Positions 1 through 5,746 of a DNA stretch of 5,746 bases are shown one piece after another. A model generated the notes under the pieces. That model had not been told where the DNA came from and searched no databases. It saw only the letters and a program-made list of their open reading frames with translations. Every line of letters begins with the position of its first letter. Positions within the stretch are counted from its first letter, which is position 1. The DNA comes from Actinosomnolentus pattersoniae (SeqCode) (lineage in GTDB: Bacteria > Actinomycetota > UBA4738), in NCBI GenBank assembly GCA_013817655.1, contig JACDCJ010000126.1, positions 1-5,746 on the forward strand, given 5' to 3'. Both the position numbers and the translations under genes were made by a program.

Positions 1-2664
1 GTGCACGGGCTCGCCTACCACGTCGTGAGCGCCCGGTTCGCGAGGCTCGGATACCGCGAGCCGCCGCCTGTCCTCTCCGCGGTGGACCAGTTCTCGAAGG
101 TCGGCGAGCTGATGCGGGGCGAGGATCCCGCGAGCTGGCCGGCCTACGGCTCGATGCTCGGGCTGCGGGGGTTCGCCGACCAGCTCCGCCAGTTCGTGTT
201 GCGGGCGCAGGAGGCCCTCCTCGCGCCCGAGCAGGTCGAGGCCATGTCGGCCGACGCCGACCTCACCGGCTGGGCGGAGGTGGCGCGCTTCTACCGCCGG
301 TACCTGCAGGTCCTCGATGCCGAAGGGACGGTGGACTACGCGGGCCTGGTCGGCCAGGCCGCCGCCAGCGCCGGGGATGGTGAGCCACTGTTCAACCACG
401 TCCTCGTGGATGACTACCAGGACGCCACCTACGCGACCGAGCGGCTGGTAGTCGAGCTGAAAGCGCGCAGCCTCGTGGTCGCGGGGGACGCCGATGCCCA
501 CGTCTTCTCCTTCCAGGGAACGACCGACGTACCGCTCCGCCGTTTCTCCCACCAGCTTCCCGAAACGGCCTCGGTCGTCCTCGCGACGCCCCACCGGTCG
601 GGCGGGTCCCCGGCGAGCATGGAAGCCCGGCTCTTCGGGCATTCCTCGGAGGAGTACGCCGAAGCCGCTCGGGAGCTCCGGCGGGTCCACGTCGAGGACC
701 GGGTGCCGTGGGCGCGTCTCGCCATCGTGGTGCGTCGTCAGGGCACCGTCATGGGCGGGGTCCTGCGAGCCCTCGATGACGCCGGCATCCCTCGCTCCAC
801 GCCGGAGACCCGGGTCTCGTTCCTCGCCGAGACCCCGACGCTCCCGTACCTGCTCGCTCTCCGGTGGCTCTCTCGCCCGCAGGAGCGAGACGGCCTGATC
901 GAGTCCCTCCTGACGTCTGAGCTCGCTCGGCTCTCACCGGCCGAGGCGCGAGGCCTCGTTCGGGCGGCCCGGTCGGCCGGGCAGCCTCCGGCCGCGGCCC
1001 TGGATCGGGTCGAGGACCACGGCGGACTGGCCCCCGGGACGGCCGAATCCCTCCGTGCCCTGAAGGAGGTCCTGGCCGAGGCGGAGCCTGTCGCGAGCCG
1101 GTCCGTCCTCGATGCCTTCGCGGTCCTCTGGAAGGGGCTGTCGTACTCCCGGCGGCTCGTGGCGGAGGCCGAGAAGTCCGCCCGGGGGCGGCGTGACCTC
1201 GATTCGGTGGACGCGCTCTCGGGGGCGATCGCTCGCGCGGGGGAGCGCGGTGAGCTGGGGGCGTCGGAGTTCCTGGACCTCCTCGACGGGGGAGAGGAGG
1301 GCCTCGGCTTCTCGGGCGGCGACGAAGCCGATGAGGACGACGCGGTTCGGGTGCTGACAGCCCACGGGGCGGTGGGGCTCGAATTCGACACGGTCATCGT
1401 GGTGGGGACTGTCGAGGGCGATTTCCCGAGCCTCAGCCGCCCCGAGCCGATGTTCGATCTGGCGGCGCTCGAGCATCGGGTCTCCCAGTCCGAGCGGAAC
1501 CGGTTTCGTCTGGAGGACGAGCGGCGGCTGTTCGGCGTCGTGACCGGAAGGGCGCGGCGACGAATCGTCGTTAGCGCGAGCGCCCCATCCCGTGCGGACT
1601 CCCTCCCGGCCGTCCCCTCCAGGTTCGTCGCCGAACGAGGGATTCCCTGGACTCCTTCGGGGCATGGGCGGGGAGGCGATCCCCTCACAGTCTCGGAGGC
1701 CGCGGCGGCCTGGAGGCGGTCGCTGGCCGACGGCACCGCCGCGCCCGCGGACCGCCTCGCCGCGCTGCGAGGGCTCCTCGCGCTCGGCGTCGATCCGCAG
1801 CGATGGTGGTTCCAACGGGATTGGACCGACACGGGGCGCCCGCTCCACGACGAGACCCGGACGTCCTACTCGAAGCTCGACGTGCTCGAGAACTGCCACC
1901 TCCAGTACGTGCTGTCCGAGGAGCTCGGCCTGGACGACCGGGCCGGATACCACGCGTGGGTGGGGCACATGGTCCATCGCCTCATCGAGGACTGCGAGAA
2001 CGGGCTGATCGAGCGAAACATCGACGCTCTGGTCGCCGCCGTGCAGGAGCGTTGGCGGCGAGAGGAGTTTCCCTCCCTCGCCGTCTCGGAGGCCTTCAGG
2101 CGACTCGTCGTCGAGAAGATGCTCCCGTCGTGGTTCAAGCTCTACGGGGCCACGCCCGCGCTGGCCAAGGAGGTTCACTTCGCCTTCGAGCACGACGGCG
2201 CCACCGTGAGCGGCTACATCGACCGGATCGGGGGCGTGGAAAGAGGCGGCACCGTCATCACGGACTACAAGACGGGGAAGGCCCACGACGTCGCGACGCC
2301 GGCCGACAACCTGCAGCTCGGCGTCTACTACCTCGCCGTGGCAGAGGCGGAGGAGCTCGCGGAGTTCCGCCCGGTCCGCGCCGTGGAGCTCGCCTACCTG
2401 AAGGAGGCGAACCGCCGCCAGGCCATCCCCGGGCCCATTGCGATCGCGCAGCTGCCCATCACGTCGAAGACGCGCGGCGACTACGAGGCCTCGGTGCGGG
2501 AGCGGCTCTCGGGCCTCGTCGGCACCGTCCGGGAGCTACTGGAGACGGAGAACTACCGGCCGAATCCGGGGGCGGACTGCTACTTCTGCCGGTTCAGGTC
2601 TCTCTGCCCGCTGTTCCCCGAGGGCGCGGAGCTGTTCCCCTCGCGGGCGGGAGCCTCGTCGTGA
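1..2664 (+). CDS. adnA: AdnA-like helicase-nuclease subunit of a double-strand-break resection complex (5' end missing)
   Basis: This is the C-terminal 887 residues of a cytoplasmic SF1A helicase fused to a RecB-family nuclease, the probable AdnA partner of the next gene. The frame is open from base 1. The first codon, GTG, is probably an internal valine, because V-H-G-L-A-Y at 1-6 matches helicase motif Ib; Walker A and motif Ia must lie upstream. Visible motor motifs are II (DDYQD, 137-141), III (GDADAHVFSFQG, 162-173), IV (HRS, 198-200), V (TAHGAVGLEFD, 453-463) and VI (ERRLFGVVTGRAR, 507-519). Motif III has Ala for the usual Gln, motif V has Val for Lys, and motif VI has GRAR for TRAR; Arg199 and Arg517 remain. 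The nuclease has H659/E663, D741 (GYIDRI), D755 and K757 (DYKTGK) and Q772. Cys632, Cys860, Cys863 and Cys869 form a C-Xn-C-X2-C-X5-C pattern typical of Fe-S nucleases such as AddB. About 115 or more N-terminal residues appear to be missing, which fits the roughly 1,050-residue AdnA. AddB is the main alternative, but its motor is usually more eroded and its partner AddA has different motifs. Confidence 0.82.
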   Translation: MHGLAYHVVSARFARLGYREPPPVLSAVDQFSKVGELMRGEDPASWPAYGSMLGLRGFADQLRQFVLRAQEALLAPEQVEAMSADADLTGWAEVARFYRRYLQVLDAEGTVDYAGLVGQAAASAGDGEPLFNHVLVDDYQDATYATERLVVELKARSLVVAGDADAHVFSFQGTTDVPLRRFSHQLPETASVVLATPHRSGGSPASMEARLFGHSSEEYAEAARELRRVHVEDRVPWARLAIVVRRQGTVMGGVLRALDDAGIPRSTPETRVSFLAETPTLPYLLALRWLSRPQERDGLIESLLTSELARLSPAEARGLVRAARSAGQPPAAALDRVEDHGGLAPGTAESLRALKEVLAEAEPVASRSVLDAFAVLWKGLSYSRRLVAEAEKSARGRRDLDSVDALSGAIARAGERGELGASEFLDLLDGGEEGLGFSGGDEADEDDAVRVLTAHGAVGLEFDTVIVVGTVEGDFPSLSRPEPMFDLAALEHRVSQSERNRFRLEDERRLFGVVTGRARRRIVVSASAPSRADSLPAVPSRFVAERGIPWTPSGHGRGGDPLTVSEAAAAWRRSLADGTAAPADRLAALRGLLALGVDPQRWWFQRDWTDTGRPLHDETRTSYSKLDVLENCHLQYVLSEELGLDDRAGYHAWVGHMVHRLIEDCENGLIERNIDALVAAVQERWRREEFPSLAVSEAFRRLVVEKMLPSWFKLYGATPALAKEVHFAFEHDGATVSGYIDRIGGVERGGTVITDYKTGKAHDVATPADNLQLGVYYLAVAEAEELAEFRPVRAVELAYLKEANRRQAIPGPIAIAQLPITSKTRGDYEASVRERLSGLVGTVRELLETENYRPNPGADCYFCRFRSLCPLFPEGAELFPSRAGASS
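2649..2653 (+). promoter_or_regulatory. Probable ribosome binding site for the AdnB-like gene, inside the end of the AdnA-like gene
   Basis: GGGAG lies in the last codons of the upstream gene, a purine-rich match to the Shine-Dalgarno core. Seven bases separate it from GTG 2661 and ten from ATG 2664, so it can serve either start and does not decide between them. GTG 2661 would overlap the upstream stop (TGA 2662-2664) by four bases as GTGA; ATG 2664 would overlap it by one base as TGATG. Both layouts are typical of translational coupling. In such GC-rich sequence a short G-rich string can occur by chance, so the assignment rests mainly on its position. Confidence 0.5.
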
Positions 2665-5600
2665 TGGCGGGCGAGCGCGGGCCGGGCACGCCCCCTGTCC
2701 CGCCGGAGATCCGCGAGGCGATGGGCGCGGAACCGACCGACGAGCAGTGGCGGGCGATCGCCATGCCGCTCGAGCCCTACGTGATAGTCGCCGGGGCGGG
2801 TTCGGGAAAGACATCGGTCATCGCGGCCCGCGTCGTGTACCTCGCTCTCGTGGCTACGGGCCGGGTCGCCGCCGAGCACGCCGGGGTGCTCCCGGGAAGC
2901 GTCCTGTGCCTCACGTTTACCAACAAGGCCACCGAGAACCTTCGCCAGCGGATCCGCAAGGCGCTCGCCACCGTGGAGCTGCCCGAGGGCGAGGAACCCA
3001 CCATCCTCAACTACCACGGGTTCGCCGCCCAGATCCTCGAGCGGCACGGCCTCCTCGCCGGCGTCGAGCCGTCCCAGCGCGTCCTGTCCCCGGCGCAGCG
3101 GACGGAGCTCTGCGCCCGCGTGCTGGACGAGATGACGTTCGAGCATGCGACGGCCACGTGGCAGCCCACCCTCATCGGCAACATCTTGGCGCTGGACGAC
3201 CAGATGGCGAACCACCGGGTCTCCCCGGGCCAGGTGATCGCCTCCAACGAGCGGCTCGTCGCCGAGCTCCGTGGCGAGAAGAGCGACGCGAGGGTTAGCG
3301 CGGCGGCCCTCGAGCGGATCGAGCTCGCCCGAGCCGTCGAGCGGTTCCAGGGGATGAAGCGCGAGATGGGAGCGCTGGACTACGGGGACCAGATCATGCT
3401 GGCGCTCGACGTCTCCGAGCGGTTTCCGCAGGTGGCGGCGGAGCACCGCGAGCGCTTCCGGGCCGCGGTCCTCGACGAGTATCAGGACACCAACGTGGCG
3501 CAGGCCGCCCTCATCGCCCGTGTCTTCGGTGGCGGCTTTCCCGTGGCCGCCGTGGGCGACCCGGACCAGAACATCTACGCCTGGAGAGGGGCGAGCCTCC
3601 ACAACCTGCAGCAGTTCCCCGCGCAGTTCCCCAGGGCCGACGGCTCCCGCTCCGAGAAGCTGCCCCTGTACACCAACTTCCGGTCTGGGGCGAGCATCCT
3701 CGCAGCGGCAGACCGGATCATCTCGCCGCTTCCTCCTGAGCAGCGGCCGGACCCGGACAAGGAGCTCCGGCCCTGGCCCCCGAACGGCGAGGGCTCGGTC
3801 GAGATCGTGCGACTCGAGGACGAATGGTCCGAGGCGAACGGGATCGCGGAACGGATCCTGTCGCTTCGCGCCGGGGGAGGCCCCGCGCCCGCCTGGTCCA
3901 CGTTCGCCGTGCTCTGCCGCAAGAGCCGGCTGTTCGTCCCCATCCAGCAGGTGTTCGCGGAGGCAGGCATACCGGCGGAGATCGTCGGGCTGGCCGGACT
4001 GGTCAAGGTTCCGGAGGTGGTCGAGGTCCTCGCCTACGCGCGGGCGGTCGCCGACCCGTTCGCGAGCGTCAGCCTCGCCCGGATCCTGCTCGGTCCTCGC
4101 TACCGGGTGGGGTTCAAGGATCTCGCGCGCGTGGCGACGTGGGCGAAGGACCGCAACTACGCTCTGCGGGCCCTCGGACGGGATCTGCGCGATGAGGAAG
4201 AGGACGAGACGCCGCCGTTCCTGTTCGCGGAGGCGCTGGAGCACCTGGGCGAGGTAGAGGGCGCCTCCGAGGAGGGCCTTCGACGCCTGGAGGAGTTCCG
4301 GGCCGAGCTGGCGGCGCTCCGGGTTGAGGCTCGGCGGCCGGTGAGCGAGTTCCTGGCCGAGGTCGTGCGCCGGATCGGCCTGCTGGCCGAGCTCGATGCC
4401 AGCCTGGACACCGCGGCGGCCACGGCCACCAGGCGGAACCTGTCCGCGTTCCTCGACGAGGTCCGGGCCTTCTCGCCGCTAGAGGGCGAGCTGACACTCC
4501 GGGCCTTCCTCGACTACGTGGACATCGTGGAGGCCAGCGAGGACTCGGAGTGGTCGCCCGTGCAGCCCTCCGAGGACGACTCCGTGAAAGTGATGACCAT
4601 CCACCAGGCCAAGGGCCTGGAGTTCGACACTGTCTTCGTGCCCGGCCTGGCGAAGGGGCTCCTTCCGGACGTGCGGGTCCAGCAGAACCCTGCCGAGAAG
4701 GGAAGGTCGCTCGACTTTCATCTTCGTGGCGACAGGGAGGTCCTTCCCTCGTTCCAGGGCGTCCTCAGGACCTTCTGGCAGGCCCTGCGGGACCAGGCCC
4801 TCGTCGAGGAGCGCCGGACCTGCTACGTGGCGCTCACCCGCGCGCGAAGGCGCCTGTTCGCGAGCGGCGCTCACTGGTACGGCGGCGACGAGGTTCAGAA
4901 GCCGAAGGAGGCCAGCGTGTTCCTCGAGGAACTGGCGGATTGGGGAGAGGAATCGGGGCGTGCCGTGGTGGACCGTGGCGGCGATCCCAGCGAGGAGAAC
5001 CCCCTTGCGGGCCACCGCGAACGGTTGGTGCGGGACTGGCCCGGGCCGGCGCTTCGCGAGGAGTCCGACGAGCTCTTCCCCGTCGGCTGGCGCGCCACAG
5101 CGGCGCACGCCTCGCGGCAGCCCGATGCCCTCGAGGCGCTGGAGGCCTCGCTCCCGCAGCCGGAGAGGGTCGCCTCGCGCCAGCGATCGGATGAGTACGG
5201 GACGCTCGCCCTTCACCTGCTCGAGCGGGAGGCAGCCGCGAACGTGGCCCCCGAGCCGAAGATGCCGGCGACCGTCTCCGTCGGGGGGCTCGTCGAGTAC
5301 GCGCGGTGCCCCAAGCGCTTCTACTGGTCGGCGATCCGTCCGCTCCCCCGGTTCAGCGGGCCCGCCGCCAGGGTCGGCACCCAGGTGCACGCCTGGATCG
5401 AGCGGCGATCGAGTGGCCAGACCTCGCTGCTGGATCTCGACGACGCGCCGGACCTCGCGCCCGAGGAGCTCACCGGCGAGCCGGGAAGGGTGGAGCGGCT
5501 CCAGCAGAACTTCCTCGAGAGCGTCTACGCCGGGCGGGTTCCCCTGTACGCCGAGCGGCCGTTCCTGCTCCACGTGGACGGCTTCGTGGTGAGCGGGCGC

Positions 5601-5746
5601 ATCGACGCGGTCTACGGCCTTCCGGACGGGCCCTGGGAGATCGTCGATTACAAGACGGGACGCCAGCCCGACCCCGGCGACCCCCTTGCCGGGCTCCAGC
5701 TCGACCTGTACGCCCTTGCCTGCGCGGAGATCTGGGGGAAGCGTGC
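2664..5746 (+). CDS. adnB: AdnB-like lead helicase-nuclease subunit of a double-strand-break resection complex (3' end missing)
   Basis: This frame is open from the start codon to the right edge (1,027 complete codons, no stop), so the gene is cut at its 3' end. Numbering is from ATG 2664; GTG 2661 adds one residue. All SF1A motifs are canonical: Q-motif glutamine Gln28, Walker A GAGSGKT (44-50), Ia TFTNKA (84-89), Ib around NYHGFA (116-121), II DEYQD (271-275), III GDPDQNIYAWRGA (298-310), IV NFRS (338-341), V TIHQAKGLEFD (645-655) and VI EERRTCYVALTRAR (715-728, Arg726). A linker of about 140 residues leads to a RecB-family nuclease: Cys882 in YARCPKRFYW, H909/E913, D981 (GRIDAV), D995 and K997 (DYKTGR), and Q1012 (LQLDLYALA). 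The UvrD-like DEYQD and GDPDQ motifs favour AdnB over AddA, and the nuclease excludes plain UvrD or PcrA. Known AdnB is about 1,100 residues, so roughly 70-80 are missing. In the mycobacterial complex AdnB is the leading 3'-to-5' motor and its nuclease cuts the displaced 3' strand; intact motifs here fit that role. It overlaps the upstream gene and is probably co-transcribed and translationally coupled with it. Confidence 0.87.
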   Translation, partial: MAGERGPGTPPVPPEIREAMGAEPTDEQWRAIAMPLEPYVIVAGAGSGKTSVIAARVVYLALVATGRVAAEHAGVLPGSVLCLTFTNKATENLRQRIRKALATVELPEGEEPTILNYHGFAAQILERHGLLAGVEPSQRVLSPAQRTELCARVLDEMTFEHATATWQPTLIGNILALDDQMANHRVSPGQVIASNERLVAELRGEKSDARVSAAALERIELARAVERFQGMKREMGALDYGDQIMLALDVSERFPQVAAEHRERFRAAVLDEYQDTNVAQAALIARVFGGGFPVAAVGDPDQNIYAWRGASLHNLQQFPAQFPRADGSRSEKLPLYTNFRSGASILAAADRIISPLPPEQRPDPDKELRPWPPNGEGSVEIVRLEDEWSEANGIAERILSLRAGGGPAPAWSTFAVLCRKSRLFVPIQQVFAEAGIPAEIVGLAGLVKVPEVVEVLAYARAVADPFASVSLARILLGPRYRVGFKDLARVATWAKDRNYALRALGRDLRDEEEDETPPFLFAEALEHLGEVEGASEEGLRRLEEFRAELAALRVEARRPVSEFLAEVVRRIGLLAELDASLDTAAATATRRNLSAFLDEVRAFSPLEGELTLRAFLDYVDIVEASEDSEWSPVQPSEDDSVKVMTIHQAKGLEFDTVFVPGLAKGLLPDVRVQQNPAEKGRSLDFHLRGDREVLPSFQGVLRTFWQALRDQALVEERRTCYVALTRARRRLFASGAHWYGGDEVQKPKEASVFLEELADWGEESGRAVVDRGGDPSEENPLAGHRERLVRDWPGPALREESDELFPVGWRATAAHASRQPDALEALEASLPQPERVASRQRSDEYGTLALHLLEREAAANVAPEPKMPATVSVGGLVEYARCPKRFYWSAIRPLPRFSGPAARVGTQVHAWIERRSSGQTSLLDLDDAPDLAPEELTGEPGRVERLQQNFLESVYAGRVPLYAERPFLLHVDGFVVSGRIDAVYGLPDGPWEIVDYKTGRQPDPGDPLAGLQLDLYALACAEIWGKR

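Noticed and set aside
934..2286. Open frame of 450 codons on the - strand
   Set aside because: It is antisense to the AdnA-like nuclease and motor. Antisense codons rarely read as stops at this base composition, and no motif or fitting start context was seen.
2438..3298. Open frame of 286 codons on the + strand across the gene junction
   Set aside because: It is out of frame with both real genes, and its translation is Arg/Ser/Ala-rich with no domain. It is a shadow frame, not a fusion or an overlapping gene.
2580..4244. Long open frame of 554 codons on the - strand
   Set aside because: It lies wholly antisense to the motif-bearing helicase frames. Its translation is low-complexity, rich in Arg, Gly, Leu, Asp and Pro, with no recognisable domain: a typical mirror frame in GC-rich DNA.
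4479..5573. Open frame of 364 codons on the - strand
   Set aside because: It is antisense to the well-conserved motifs V and VI and the nuclease domain of the AdnB-like gene, so coding potential belongs to the + strand.
2664..5746. Plain UvrD/PcrA helicase
   Set aside because: The motor motifs fit, but UvrD/PcrA proteins are about 700-750 residues and have no C-terminal RecB-family nuclease. Here the protein passes 1,000 residues with a clear nuclease centre.
1..5746. A novel anti-phage or other accessory defence system
   Set aside because: Helicase-nuclease fusions occur in defence loci, but nothing here shows mobile elements, recombinases, unusual composition or extra effector genes. A housekeeping AdnAB repair pair explains all visible sequence.

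Overview
The window is a piece of a high-GC bacterial chromosome: strongly G/C-biased third positions, long antisense open frames that are composition artefacts, and no non-coding gap. It holds two co-directional genes on the + strand. Both are cut by the window edges, and they join at a stop/start overlap. Both encode SF1A (UvrD/PcrA-like) helicases with a C-terminal PD-(D/E)XK RecB-family nuclease domain. This dual motor-nuclease pair matches AdnA-AdnB, the double-strand-break end-resection machine described in mycobacteria and widespread in Actinomycetota. An actinobacterial source is therefore the most likely, possibly a lineage distant from Mycobacterium and Streptomyces. That placement is inferred from gene order, architecture and composition, not from a search.

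Layout: 1-2664 is the AdnA-like subunit. Its N-terminus, including the Walker A motif, lies upstream of the window. Its motor motifs are degenerate at several positions, while its nuclease centre and a four-cysteine Fe-S signature are intact. 2664-5746 is the AdnB-like subunit. It starts at ATG 2664 or GTG 2661 and runs open to the right edge without a stop. Its motor has every canonical SF1A motif, and its nuclease is visible up to the Q-L-x-x-Y motif before the sequence ends.

How they work together: from published work on the mycobacterial complex, the two proteins form a heterodimer that loads on broken DNA ends. The AdnB motor leads and the AdnA motor lags, 3'-to-5' on the same strand. 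The AdnA nuclease cuts the displaced 5' strand and the AdnB nuclease the 3' strand. The sequence here fits that division: a strong AdnB-like motor, a weakened AdnA-like motor and two intact-looking nuclease centres. The overlapping start and stop suggest translational coupling, as expected for a 1:1 complex.

I found no RNA genes, mobile elements, CRISPR arrays, repeats, promoters or terminators. I do not see a previously undescribed system. The points of interest are the lineage-specific divergence of the AdnA motor, the Fe-S signature and the coupled junction.
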